Below are positions 13,096 through 26,310 of a DNA stretch of 62,045 nt, in pieces. The notes under the pieces are model-generated. The model ran no database searches and was not told the DNA's origin. It saw nothing but the letters and a program-made list of their open reading frames with translations. Source of the stretch: Rhizomucor pusillus (taxonomy: Eukaryota; Mucoromycota; Mucoromycetes; Mucorales; Lichtheimiaceae); NCBI GenBank assembly GCA_900175165.2, contig FWWN02000399.1, positions 1 to 62,045 on the forward strand, in the 5' to 3' direction. Within the stretch, counting starts at the first letter, position 1. Each line of letters starts with the position of its first letter. A program made the position numbers and the translations under genes.

Positions 13096-13239
13096 GATGA
13101 GAAGAAGTAATTAGAAGGGCTATAGAAAAAAAAGAGAGAGGGCAAGAAGCAAAGAAGTCTGACTTGCTGCCCGCCGCAACTCAAAAAACGAGTCGCGTGG
13201 ATCTTTTCACTTTCAGGTGCCAAACCAGCTCCTCCACTG

Positions 13240-16200
13240 ATGAACTCGCCCAACTCTCAATCAGTCAGCCCGCCGCTGCCGAATCTGAGTGCACCCAACA
13301 AGACCTTTGCTGCCAGAAAATCACCACGACGTTCCTCGACTCTCTCCTCCAATTCTCCCGTTTCACCTGTATCATCTCTAATCCAGTCTCCATTTTCGCC
13401 TTCCAATGAGCTGCCAGAGGCATTCTCTACCACTTCACCGCCATTGCAACAGCCGCAGCAGCACCAACAACAGCAGCAATCGATGGCAACAACAACAGCC
13501 AGCGGCGGCTATTTAAGGCAAACAATAGCATCCACAACCTCGTCTCTGCTACGCAAAGCGTCCGACGTCGCGCATGCATCCTATTTTACCCCGACACAGC
13601 TGGCTGCTTTGAAAACACTTTGTTCAGCTGTTCCACTGCAAGAATCCGATCCATCGTTCTGGGCAAATCTCTTGGAAAATAAGAAATATCCGGCCGTAAA
13701 TTCACAGCAAGTATCGTGGACTAAACTTTGTCCCAACTTCGTGCATACGCTAATGCAAGCCTAACAGACAAGAAGCTTACGATCTGGAAATGGAAACTGT
13801 AGGGTTATCTATTGAACTTGGTAATACTTATTAAAATAATCCGTTATTCAGCGTTAGCGGCTAACATCATCGCTTGTTTTGCCTAGCTGCCAACAATCCT
13901 CGAACAAGGAACTTTACAAAACTGTTACTGCATTTGCTTGACGAGATCCACCAATGCGACGTGGTAAATACTGAGTAAGTAACGTCTGCCGAATGAAGCT
14001 CCCAGATCGCTGTCTAAAATGCTGCAATCAGATCAATATCTGTGAAATTATACAATGCACTTTTTATCACTCGTATCTTTTCAAAACATTTCGCAAGTAA
14101 CTTGTCGAATGCAGAGATCATTCAGCAGTTCGATGGTAAATGCGTACGTTGTATGCTATCGACAATGCAAAAAGTTAACACATTTGCTTCTTACAGCAGA
14201 CGATGGCACATCACTTGCATCCGCTTTCAAAAATGTATCTATCGATAGTGATACTGGACAGATAGCTGAAAAGCTGCTGGACACTTTATTCAACGTCGTC
14301 ATAAATATGAATCCATGGTAATTATAACAATAGCTACTGCATATGTATGTTCTTTCCTAACAATGGTACGCCAGTCAAAGCTACTCCGCTTATGAATTTT
14401 ACATCGAAATCCTAAACACTTTGATCATCTTCATGTCTACACAGCTCCATCATCCACGTATTACCGATGAGAACTACTTTATCGACATTATCACGAGCAA
14501 GCTCAGGTAAAAAACTTAATATTGGATGGTAAAAGAGAGTATACCTCTCCGTCTCTAACGCATATGTACTCGTTAGCGATCGATCACAGCCACTAGTTGC
14601 GAAACTCTTGCAAAACGTCATTGAACAAAAGATCGCTCCGCCACAAAGCTCTAGTATGTAGAACATGATAATACCGTCGTCATTTTAATGAGCTTACCTA
14701 GTTCCATAGGCATGGTCTACAATGCATATAGCTACTTCTTTCCGGGGAGATCAGGCTCTGTATCGGATACTGATATTCCACCGGTAGCAGATCGCAGCTT
14801 GCTGTTACTACTACTGTTAGCAGCTCAACCGGGACCTCTATCACCATTCCGCGTTGCGTTTAAAAGCCTTCGTGACCACCACGGTAATATGCCAATTTGA
14901 TTGTTGACACAGATGTAGATAAGCTAATTCGTGTCGTTCCTCTGTAGATCTGTCACTATCGCTCGATAACACCAGTAATATCGACACAAAGTTACATTTG
15001 ATACCCTTTAAAGATCTTTTTGAAATATTTTGCAGGTAGCAAACAAGTGGATTTAAACGCGCACAATGGCAGTTATGCTCACAAACGACATGGATAGAAA
15101 CATCGGAGTAGAAGAGCAAATGTTGCTCTTTTATTTCATGCTCACAGAAAATGAACCGTTCCGTGTATATGTATTATCAAGAACTGATCCTGAAACATTG
15201 GTGAGGATCAACGAAGACCCGATAATTGATGATCCCCTCCTCTTGTTAACCATTCTTCAATAGTATATTCCTATACTCAAAATGATTTACGAGGCGGCGG
15301 AAGGCGATACCAATTATCCTCACGTATACGTTTTACTTATCATTCTACTCTTACTGAGCCAAGATGACATGAACAACAACACTGTGCAGAAAGTCGTGAG
15401 TTTTGTGTCTTATACGAATGGTGCGGCTCTTATACTGATAATAATCTCTAGAATGTCCATAATCTTACCTGGATCACTGAGAGAACTGTTTTAAAGTCAT
15501 TGTCTCTCGGCAACCTTTTGTTTCTAGTGATGATACGCATGTTACAGTTCAATCTCTCACATCAGAGGGTAATTTAGACCCATCCAGTCTCATTCCGGTT
15601 AATATATATTGAGCATCAGTGTTAGGATATTTATTTACATACCAATTGTCTCGGAATATTGATCAATATGTCAAGGACAGCACTGGATATTCATTCCTAC
15701 GTTGCTCAGAAACTTACAAGGTAAAAAAACGAAGTAATGTACGTATACATCTGCTTACCTCTAGTTCATTTGTAGCCTCCTCGAGCTAGTCTCCAAACGG
15801 CAACAAAAGGTGGCCAAGAGGGCCAACACACCTATCGAAGTAAGTCGCTTTAGTTTCCTGCAAACGCGTTCATCGCACTAATGTTAACCTTCTCAGCACA
15901 CGTCAATGCAAGATATTGCAGTATACGAAGACATGCTTTCTCTCCTCCTAGAAATCATCAATTCCATTCTCAAACATCGTCTCAAGAATAACAGTCAGCT
16001 TGTCTACGCTGTGCTGTTGAAACAGGAAATATTTGTACCGTTGAGGGAGCACGAGCGATTGTCTGGACAGATCAAGAAACTGGATGAGGTCATTAGTTAC
16101 TTTAGCACCCGGGTTGCCGAAGCGAATCTGAAAGCACCATCAACTTTAGAAATATTGAATCTGATTGATCAAGCTTCCAGGACATGGACACCTAAAGTGT

Positions 16201-16458
16201 TTGAGGTAAAGCAGTGGCTCTTGTCTCTGTTAAAGCTGTTAAAATTCAAATATTCATTTGCTAACAACATTGTAGGCTGAGCCAGGTCTGGCTGTTCAGT
16301 ATAAGGAGAATGAAGACTCGCACGAGTTTTTCATCCCATATTGTTGGGAGTTGATCCATAGACGGCCATTCCTACCATGGAGCGAGGAGAAAGCACATAT
16401 ATTGGACGACTATCGCATCTTGCGATATTACCCCCAGGCTCGCAATAGTGTCTCATAG
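13240..16458 (+). CDS. Dymeclin family protein
   Basis: Several blocks match the animal dymeclin family: a DPSFW segment, NNPRTRN, NALFI, RSLLLLLLLAAQPG, NLTWI, SLGNLLFLVMIRMLQFN, YLHTNCLGILINMS and a C-terminal EFFIPYCWELI. Dymeclin is a peripheral Golgi protein linked to secretory traffic. The N-terminal 110 residues are a Ser/Pro/Gln-rich extension not found in animal homologs. Exon 1 (13240-13706) ends with a GC donor; the intron 13707-13767 is GCAAGT...CAG, and the adjacent GT gives the wrong frame. An in-frame TAG near 15261 lies inside an intron that starts GTGAGG and ends TAG just before the codons for YIPILKMIYE. With introns removed the frame appears intact to the stop at 16458. I did not fix every exon edge. 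Confidence 0.9.
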
Positions 16459-17852
16459 TTATCCTTATCATGCCCGCAACCGAAATAATTTATTCATCCT
16501 ACCGCCAACGAAGAGCTGGCATCTGGAAGCAATTGACTTTTTTATCTACAAGCGCTTTACGCTTTGCTCCGCTCGCTGCGCTTGGTTCGTTGAAGCTCAC
16601 GGCTGATCCGAGTCTTTAGAATATACCTGCATGAATCGATGTTTAAGAGAATACTACACCTAAAATCTAACTTCTTGCTGCTTCGAAACAAATCAGCAAA
16701 CAGTCTTCTTATACCTAGCAGTAGAATCATACTAAGGCTTCTCCCGTGAAACTTTCAAGTCTCGCTATTTTGAAGCAAACTCCTGTAACCGAGACCTTGA
16801 AATTATCGGGGATCCACTGTAATAGTAGAAGGCTGTGTTTCTTGATAGACTAGAGTTATTTGAATGTAAACAAACCGTGTGATAGAACAACACGGTTATC
16901 AAGTAGCTTGCCCTGCAGAACAATATTAGATAAATTCTGCAGTGTTAGCAGAATCAATATCTTTGTAGATTCAATCATATTTCCATACAGATTGATAGCT
17001 GTATGTCAAAATTGCGCATCGTAGGTTTGTATCTTCCTTAAGACGTGATTTTACACGAGATGCCACACTTTTACCCTGAACCTAGACCTTCGTCTTTTTG
17101 TTGCTTTCTTTGAATGCGCCCTAAATATTTCCACGAAATTGAAGCAACATTTAGATCTTTTATGTAAAATTTATACGTAGTATGATGTAGGAGGGCATTC
17201 ATAATCTTCTGTCAAATGTGGGAGTAGCGAGATTGGCATTATTACTCTGGCTATCTTCCTCGACGTTGATACCTCCAACGTAATCTTAGGAATACGAATT
17301 CAAAGACAGCAGGGACGCGTCAACTAAATCACACGGCTGTGGACATAAAAGGGGACCTGGACCCAAAATCTCGTACTTTGGCTCAGTTCTCTCAAACATC
17401 CCGGTACGTTGGCTGCTCACTCGAGGCGCAGTACCATTTCTGACGCTCAACTTCGTAGCCGACATGACCTCTTTCCTGAACCACTTCTCGCGATGCATCA
17501 GTTCCAAGTCCTCTGTCGTGCGTTCATTATTTTTTATCTTAACATACCGACCCCACGGGTAAAATGTATGTCTACTATTTTACTTTGCTGCGATGGACAC
17601 AATCTGATACAGAAACACTAGGTGCGCGGTCTGGCCCCTCAAGTAATTTGAGGATTAGCCTTCGGGGTGTAAGTATCAATTATCAATTATGATTACGCAG
17701 CAGTAACGCAAGATACTAACGTAATGCTGCTATGAAATTCCCCTGTTGACTTCTTCATATTCATTCCTGTATTTCCTTTAACTTTGATTATTTCTTTTAA
17801 TATAAAGATTGCAATGAACACTCTATACACTTTCGGGATTGAACAGGAGGAA
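16459..17852. other. Intergenic region, nothing recognised
   Basis: About 1.4 kb with no convincing gene. A small perfect inverted repeat (CCTCAA and TTGAGG around GTAATT) lies near 17638-17655 and could form a hairpin. Short repeats of the ATCAATT type follow near 17677-17690. The minus-strand frame at 17286-17507 starts with TTG, not ATG, and matches nothing I know. Confidence 0.4.
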
Positions 17853-19476
17853 TTACAAAAAGTTAATACCCAAACCAAACTGTAATCCGGGTTTGGGTAC
17901 GTCGCCGGCTTGGAACTTGAGAGGTATACAAAAGTTGGCCTCAATTCTACCGACATCGTTATGCAACACAAGACCGAATCCTGCTGCCGTTCGAGAGCTG
18001 TTGATGAGTTCTCCGAGGACATCGTTGGGTGCAACTCCTAATAATAAATATCATGAGAAAACATGCTTTAGCAAATTTTCGGGATACCAGGAAATACCTT
18101 GCTTTGTCTGCAGAATGCTACCGGCATTAAAGAACGCGTGAGCTTTGATAGGCAGATCAGCAGCACCGGGAATTGAGCTTGTCAAGCTAAGGCCGGCAGC
18201 GTAGAACAGATTGCCGCCCAATGCATCGTCTTTTCAAATGATCGACAATTTAGTATCTAAACTATCAGCTGCGAAGGAAAAGACACTTACTGCCTTCGCG
18301 ATCTCCAATACCACCCATCTTGAATCCACGCACAGACAATGGTCCACCGACATAGAAGCGATCCGACACGTTAATCTGCCTATCTTCACCACCTAGCGGC
18401 AACAAAAACCCAGCCTTTGCGCCTGCGTTCAAGACGATTTGAGGCGTGGCGCCCTTCTTATCTGCCTGGACCAAAATCTGATGGACGTGAACCTCGATTT
18501 GCTGCTTGACAAAGGCAGCATCGCCCAGCTGACCAACGCCTGCAATTTCCTGGGACACGCCCAAGTATCTGCCTTCGGTGGGCATGGATGCACTATTTCT
18601 CGAATCGCTGACAAACGTATGGAACACAGAAGACTTGAGATTAGCTCCGGAGTGAGCGCGAACTGTTGCTGACGACTTTGGCATGGCGGTAATTTCTCTT
18701 TGCACCAATCCATATCCAACCTCGTGCTGTCCATATGCCGACGCAGCCTTGAAACGGATACCTGCAATCTTGGCATTCTCCTGATAATGGTTGATCATTG
18801 AGTGGTCCTTGATATAACCGTTCACGAATGCTTCTGCACGTGCGTCCGGGGATCCGTTGATAGGAATACCTAAAGATCCTTCCACGGCTGCCTTGGTGCG
18901 ATTTCCAAACTGGTACGTCGCTGTAGCGGTCTCTGCCCCGCCAAACAAGTTTCTCAGAGACACAGCACCGTTCTATAATCCATGCAAATAAATTAGCATC
19001 AACAATAAAAAAGATAAAGACTCCACAGTGGCTGTCCCCTTCCGATTCAGATATCTACCAAGGTAGCTTCGTTCTCGCCAGCGCCAAACGTCGTTGATAG
19101 GAAACCATGAGGCTTTTCTTTCAAATCGAATGTGACGTCTACGGTGTCATCCATGCTCTTCGGCGAGTTGAGATATACTTTGATCTCTTCAAAGATATCG
19201 TGGCGTTGCAAACGTCCAGCTGCCGCCTTGACGCTCTTCAAAACCTCTTCCGTGTTGGTGGCTGTAAAAATGTCGCTAACGACGCTCTGGAGGAATGACT
19301 CACGCGTCTGGGACAAGCCGAGAATGCGCAAGCTGCTAACATGGAGGGGTGCTTCGGCGGGGATAGGTATCTAGACGCCAAAGGAACCAGTGAGAAAGGA
19401 GGTCATTCACTAACATTTGGAGTGCCCAAGTGGTTGTATGTGTAATATATACCGGACCACTGCCTGCGCTTGCCAT
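17853..19476 (-). CDS. SAM50/TOB55 mitochondrial outer-membrane assembly protein
   Basis: Five exons (19453-19476, 19059-19370, 18291-18972, 18098-18229, 17853-18037, complement) sum to 1335 nt, 444 residues. The tiny first exon encodes MASAGSGP. An N-terminal POTRA-like domain covers about residues 15-110. The rest is an Omp85 beta-barrel: the NGAVSLRNLFGGAE strand start, the FYVGGPLSVRGF motif (the conserved loop element of the family) and a C-terminal final strand GLQFGLGINFL. Family knowledge says SAM50 inserts beta-barrel proteins such as TOM40 and porin into the mitochondrial outer membrane. The short final strand ending in a hydrophobic residue suits the beta-signal. All introns are GT-AG. 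Confidence 0.93.
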
Positions 19477-19629
19477 TATGCTTCAAAGTACTTTGAAAAT
19501 GTGTGCTTGTCTCACCATCTCCCCGCCTTGCTTGTAATTTTTTTGGCGGCAAGCGAAAAAAAGCGGAAAAGGCCCATGCTCACAAACAATAAGTATCACG
19601 AGGTTACATTGGATGAGATCCGTTTGCTT

Positions 19630-22600
19630 TTATTGACCAGTGTACTTGTGATCCTCTTTCCAGCTACTGTAGAAAGATTTGAATAGTAATTTACCGGTGC
19701 TATCCAAGGTTTCAAGGATCATTTTCCTGTCAGATTCTCGGCAGTTATCCATCAAGTCATACAGTCCAGGAAGAAGTGCTGCGCGAATGTCTGGCTGAGA
19801 GATACTCATCCGCGTGTTTGACTGGATCGTAAAATACTCCAGTAACAGGTATGGCGCCTGTCTTGATACCGCCCGCTTGATATTTTCGTCAAATTTACCT
19901 GCGATTGGCTTTCTCGCAAATGCAGATAATAAGCGGGCGCAATCCTTCGCTGCCTCTACATCCAAGGGTGCAAATTTGAATAGCAGAGGGAGTACTCGTC
20001 CAGCCTGCTGCTGCGCATGCTTATCACGAACGAGCGCCAGATGAGCGGTGCGGAAACAGTGCAGTAGGGATTGCAAAATTGCCACAAAAGGCGAGAGAGT
20101 ACTGGTGAGATGTGACCGATGATTATGCAAAAGATTAGAAAGAATGCTGCAAATATCAAAATACAGAGTGCGCGCTGTCGAGTCGGTGATTTGAGTCTTT
20201 AGATGCTGTGTCGTGGATGGATTGGCAGCCTGCGCCAAACATGAGATAATTAACGATATGTCATACGTGCCAAGATGAATTGTCTGTGAGTAGATGCAGA
20301 GGATCAGTACAAGAAAAATATGCATTAAGCAGGGAGCTGCGACACTTGCCTGTTCTCTAGTGAGGAGTTTTAGTATACATGTAACTTGCAAAATGGTATC
20401 TATCGATTGCGCCTTGTTGGCAATCACTGAAAGTCTTGGTACAAGGATATACAAGTTTGTTCGCAAAACAGTTGATTTCTCGGTGTCACTGCACACCAAT
20501 GTGGGTAGCAATGCCAGTAACGTGGATGCAGCGTGATTATCCATATTTATCATAGTTTTATCTGACTGGCGGATAAATCCATCAAGAACAAGGTTGTATT
20601 GCTCTCGATCAAGTGTCTTGATCCAACCAGCAAAGGTGTTCCGCAATGATTGTTGACATGAAATATCACCTATTTGAAATAGCTCGGAGTTAGCTTCTAG
20701 TTGATAGAGTCAAGTAAATGTAGACAGTTACCTGTCTTTAGCGCCAAACTGTATATAAACCAGATGACAGCCAACAATCGTTCGGTGACACCTGCTCGAT
20801 TATATTGCGCTAGTGAATTACACAGGGACGCCACAAAATTCGCCACCAGATTTGACAATTCAAGGTTCGCGGATGGACACTGCTGCAAGCATTGGACAAG
20901 AGGCGATGCCAGGGCTGTCAAATTTTGAGTCAAGATTGCAGTTTGAGCAACTGTGGTTTGCTGACATGTGAGTATATCTGCAAAAATAACCGACCAGGTG
21001 CTCTCATTACCTTTGTTAGCCCGTTCGTCATTGAAAAGAGCTGCATATCGTTGTAGAAGAGTGGCTAACACGAACATTTTGCGATCTAAAAAGCTGATTG
21101 CGCTTTGTGTTTCACGAGATAGGGCAAGCTGCTTCTTGAACTCTTGCAGATTTGAATTGATAACACTAGAAATACGTGATATGGCGTTCGCAGCAAACAC
21201 ACTATCCTCTGGATCAAACTCGGCTCTCCTACAATTTCCAATCAGTCTACAGTTTCCCAGATATTTGCACGTCTCTGATCCATTGCATACCTGGCCTTAT
21301 TACGTTCGAAATATTCTATAATAGCCGAGACAGCATTGATACACCAATCCAGTGCGTTGGGAACATCGGTTTCCAGCCAAGAAGTGCGCGTATCAAGGAC
21401 TTTGTTCAAGATATCTCGTGCATGTGTGGTCCCACCTTTTTTAGCTGCTGCCTTGATGATGGCACTAGAATTCGATTGTATTAGAGACAAGACTCGATTA
21501 TTATGAATTTTTCATCTCTGTACCTCAACACAAGATGATCTATTTGTTTTGTTTCTTCGAATATTTGAACGTTCTCTTTGCCGATAGATGATACGAGCCA
21601 ATCAAGCAAACTCGGTTCAGTCTCCTATAATCAAACAAACCAGTGAATACGGCAGTTCGTTGGTGTTACATGTATAATTTTACGTACCAGAATACCCGCG
21701 GTTTTGGTCATATTAATAATCCTTAAAAGCAGGCCACGGCAGCAAATTCGGGCGGCTTCGATATTTTTAATGTTATTTGTGACCATCCAGACGTCTAACA
21801 AGAAGGCGATCATCAATGCGTGCTGACGTTCGCTCTTGGAGAGATATTCTGTGGGAAACAGGCATAAAATTTCAACGAGTTGGATAACGTCGGCCTTTTC
21901 CTCCCCTTGAGGTTGGTGCGGTTTATCCAGGCTGTTCTTTAACACCTCGACTTGCTCAGCACTCCAGTGTACAATCGGCAGGTCGAGGTCGACATCCGAC
22001 AAGTATTTTGTGGGTACATGTTCCTGAGGCTTCTCTCGAAAATGCCGGATGATCGCGTTCAAGAGGATTTTGATGGCATAATCTTACAATAAAGTCAAAA
22101 CAACTGGTTGTATACATCTAGAATTGTTTAAACCCACCTTTGCAAAAGGATGCTTCATAAAACGAAGCTGATCGTAATAAAATCCGTGATAATACTGGGA
22201 TGCTAACTACGTTGTTTGGTTTCTCCTCCCGAAGTCGCTCAAACAGAGACAGGAAAATCAAGGATGCTAACTTCTCTGCCCGTTCGCCTCGCACAAAACG
22301 CCTAGAGCATGGTCAACCACTGGCATCAATATTGTACAACTTGGGACCAAGGTAACTTACGAGGTCGTCATGAACCATTCGTCTACAAGCAGCTTAAAGC
22401 ATGCCAGTTTGACGTTATGCTCATCAAGAGATAACAGCAATCCATCCCAAATAGCATCGTCTTGCAGTAACGACCCGTCGCAGCAAAAATCCAAGACTAC
22501 GTTGACCAGATCTGTCGTTTGATTTGGCTGACTATCGGTCTTCAGTAAACTCGCACAATAAGCATGTTGCAACAACGCATGCGCCTATGATCATAAGTTG

Positions 22601-24866
22601 TCTAAGATATACTAGAAAGCCATGACACTTTTATGGAGCTGACTTACAGTAAGCGCAATGGCGTAAGATGTATCACGTGACGTTTGCTTATCAGTCAGCT
22701 TCGAAAAGATAGATTTGAGGGTGCCTGCTAGCCATTCATGCACTCCGTTTTCTAGCATAGCCCAGTACTGTTCTAGCATCGTGTTTACCAGAGCTGTGTG
22801 AATTTGCAAAGCAGGCAACAACTCGTCCTGCGCAGCAGACAATCTAGGCTTTATCCATTTGTCAAATAATGACTGTAACGGTGTCGTAAATGCACGTTTC
22901 TGGTTATTGCTGATTCGAAGTGCAGTGATAAAGCGCGTAAAATAGAAAGCTGTTGCGTGGATGATGACATTGTTAAGTTTGCTGTCGTACAATCTGCTCT
23001 CCAAATCATCGTAGATCGTTTTGGCCTGAGCAGGTGGCATATGATTGGATACAGACTTAGCGAATCTATGCATCTTGTTTGTTAGACCTCCAATTATTCA
23101 ATACTGCAAGAGACGTACTCATCCATGAAATCTCGAGAGAAAATCGGTGATTGTAAAAGAGATCGGATTTCAATATCCAACCCATACAGCGATGTTAACA
23201 GCTCTTGTACGAATGAATCGATTTGACGGGAAGCTGTGTACATATCGAGCACAGACAAGCTAAAGTCCAGACACGATTTCCAAGCAAGACCGGGAGGCTA
23301 CACGGAAATACGTCTGAGTAACCAGTAATAGAACCAAGACATGTCTGTCAAATTACATTAAGCAAACAATGCCACAAGGCAGACATTCTGTGTTCCAGCA
23401 GCGAAAAGTCGATTTGCAAAGCCGTATCAAGTACTCGGAATGCAGCGTCCTGTGTCTTGTCTGAGGATATTTCATCAGTGAATATGTTCATAGCGGCAAG
23501 CGCCGTTTTCTCATAGGAATCACATACCATCACCATTGCTGAGCTGATTAACTGCGTACTCTGTCATTCTATCAAGGCTGGAAAACTGTTTGCGGGAGAC
23601 ATCATCGTTGCTTGCAACATATGTATTCAGAGTGAGCGCTTCGTGCATCAATTTTTGGAGACAATATAGTCGATTGGAGTGCAGAGAAGCTTTGTTTAGG
23701 ATATTGTAAGCTTCCACCATGAAGCCAGACTCGACAAGACGATAAGTATCTCGGCTGCCACCACTTCTTTTCTCTCGGAATATCTTGACGAAATGACCAT
23801 ACATTGTCGGCAGTATATCCAATGCTAGTTCACATATATAAGTTTACAATTATATGTATGAAATCGTCTGTCGCACATACCATCTTCCTCTGTTTTTGGT
23901 GATCCAGCTAAATTGCCAAGATCTTCAAACATTTTGGTAACAAATACTTTACTTCCACCACCTGAATTCACCTCCTTCAGCACGGATGTATATTCCAAAA
24001 TTGTGTCCGGGTGGAAGAGTCCGTGAAGCAGGATTTGAGTCATCTGCTGCGCGAGCTGAGGATATGATGCGGCAAGCTGTCGTCGAAGCGATAATAATTT
24101 GCTAAACATGCTCCCCGTGATTGTTGTAAACACCTGTAGCATGTAAATATCGAGTGGCATTAAAAGTGGATGTATGCTAACGTCGTTACCTTTCTTTGGT
24201 TCACAGCTTGAACGACTTGAGTGTTGAAACATTTTAGCAATGCCTTTGCAAATTCTGAAAGGGCATCGAGCGCAGATTTCGCTTCCGGATTGTTCTCAGC
24301 TAAAGTGGTCTGCAGGAGCAAGGCATCCAAAGCTTGCTCCACAGCTGACACAAGTTGATCGAACGGCGGTCGGTAAGAATATTGAAAAACGTCGGATAGC
24401 AAGGATATCAAACACGCGGTTGCGTTTTTGAGCAAATCGATGTGGACTGGAGTATGTCTTTCTGTATTTGTGTACGCTAGCTGCAAAAATATCGAAAAGG
24501 CACTCATGAGTTTCACTCTGATAACTGGGGGTCGCTTCTGCTCATCGTGGGCGTAGTTTTCATAATGCTGCAACAATTCGCGAAATAGCTGCCAGTAGCC
24601 GACTTGCAACAAAGAACAATCTGACAAGCTGGCAGTCGCTCGTGTTAGAGCCTTGTAAATAGGCATTGTCAATATCAAGCTTACTTTTTCATGTTAGGTT
24701 TTGTTAATGCGCTGCATAACCATTCTAAAATAAAATCGTCTTTGCCAGGAAAGAAGAGGGTCTCATTGTGCCAGGCCTCGGACGCAACGGCGATCCTTTG
24801 CTCAGCAGATAGGCCGGCACCCTTGAGAGCTTTTGCTATCTTTTCCGATGACAGTAGATCTGTCAT
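19630..24866 (-). CDS. URB2/NPA2 nucleolar pre-rRNA processing factor
   Basis: A long alpha-helical, HEAT-like protein is encoded by many exons across about 5.2 kb. The N-terminus MTDLLSSEKIAKALKG followed by AWHNETLFFPGK resembles the URB2 start. The C-terminus LLPGLYDLMDNC...LFKSFYSSWKED matches the conserved URB2/NPA2 C-terminal domain. The family acts in early 60S ribosome assembly in the nucleolus. I chose the ATG at 24866; the longer frame reaching 24887 begins with TTG. Exon 2 probably begins at 24628 after a 56-nt intron. A 66-nt stretch at 20349-20284 (minus) reads GCAAGT...CAG. It is frame-neutral, so it may be a GC-AG intron or 22 extra residues. The exons were not all assembled. 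Confidence 0.82.
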
Positions 24867-24979
24867 TGAATCTTGATCACCGCACAAAGAGACAAGATCT
24901 ATCCGCTTCTTTCAAGTGCTCGGACCTCACAGGCAAGCCACTACTTGAGTTTCCGAACAGGAACCACTGTACTTTCTTT
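24867..24979. promoter_or_regulatory. Bidirectional promoter between URB2 and HUS1
   Basis: Only 113 bp separate the two start codons of these divergent genes. Regulatory elements for both must be packed here or run into the genes. No clear TATA box was found. Confidence 0.55.
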
Positions 24980-26310
24980 ATGCGCTTCCGTGCTGTCCTT
25001 ACCAATCCCATTGGACTCTATAGTATGCTATTAACTTTGTTTTCAATGTTAGTCGGTCTTAATCTAGAGAATTGGTTGCGCTTGTAGAGATTGCACAGAC
25101 TCTGGAGAAACTCGGGCCGTCCTGCATAGTATGCTTTGGTCACGACGCTATACGGTTTATAAAGCACCGAGAGTATGACGGCGGCATACAAGCATGGATG
25201 TATGTAACATACAAGACAAGTATGGACCGATCATACTAACTTATATGTATTATTATTTTTACGTCACAGTAAAGTTCAACCTGTAAGGCATACGTGTGTG
25301 CTGCGAAATATGGAATCGGATGGGAGGTTTGTAACACAATTTACACTAGTCAACGCTGTTTTCAAACTATCGAGTCGAGAGTACTGCAAACAACGAGATC
25401 AGCATGAGCATACAGCTTGACTATCTTCTGCGAGCAACAAGAGCAGCGCAGACATGCAACGATATCCGGATCCAGCTGCGACGGAAAGGCAACAAGCCAT
25501 TGCTAGATTGGACCATGGTTTCGGTACCTGATAAACTGTTGATCTAATCAGCTTATACATTGCGCTCATTTCCTTTTTGATTAGATCAGGAACGGAGAAA
25601 ACATTGAAGTTGGTCAGGAAGTGTATGTAATAGTCATATCGCCTGACCGAATGAGGAATATCAAGGAACCTTCCCCGTTCGGAGCACCAGATGTAAGGCG
25701 AACGTGCTCGAGATGGAAATGGATACAAGCGTAACATATAATCTGCAGGCATACATTATGCTACCAAGCCTACATTTGCTGAGATCGGTAGCTTCGCGGC
25801 TGAAATCTTTGGGCAAATTCTTGACTTTGTCGGCAAATATGGCCGGGACGTTCAAAATGGCTGTTGACACAGAGCTGGCACAATGCGAAACTGTATATCG
25901 TCATCTAGAGAATCCTCATCTTGGTAAGTTACATCCCCTGTCATGCACAGTAACGTCATAAAATCTGATCTCCCCCTTGTTTTTAGCCGGGCACAGCCCT
26001 CCCGAAGAAATAGATCGATATGCTTCAGTGCGAATCTCGACGGATGATTTCGTCAGTTTCTTAAATTGCTACCATCTAGAACCCCAGAATGTAATTTGCG
26101 GTATGTGAACCATCAACTCTATTTTCAATATACCTTTCACGCACTGATGCCTTGCGTTTTACTTCGTTGCTTGTAGCTATTACGGACGACATTCAGGTTG
26201 CCTTTTATGTTTACGTGAACCTGGACGCTCATCAGACTGCTGGGCAGGAAGATGCTCCTGCCACGCGGACAATCATGACCTGCCATGTACCTGTGTACTA
26301 TGAGGATTAG
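24980..26310 (+). CDS. HUS1-like 9-1-1 checkpoint clamp subunit
   Basis: The protein starts MRFRAVLTN, as HUS1 proteins do (MRFRAK in animals). It then shows VALVEIAQTLEKLG, GGIQAW, a PSTLFSNYRVES segment matching PSTIFDEYRIES, and LDYLLRATRAAQ. The C-terminal clamp half contains YIMLPSLHLLRSVASRLKSL. HUS1 joins RAD9 and RAD1 in a PCNA-like ring loaded at DNA damage to activate checkpoint signalling. Exon 1 is 24980-25022. The second intron must end at the CTAG before TCAACG so that the PSTLF block joins IKVQ. Length and order fit a complete gene ending at 26310. Identification rests on block-by-block similarity. Confidence 0.85.

Noticed and set aside
15200..15300. In-frame TAG in dymeclin, suggesting a pseudogene
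   Set aside because: A GTGAGG donor and an AATAG acceptor remove the segment and join the codons for DPETL to YIPILKMIYE, matching the family.
17286..17507. Possible gene at 17.3-17.5 kb
   Set aside because: The frame begins with TTG and has no domain, signal or neighbour support.
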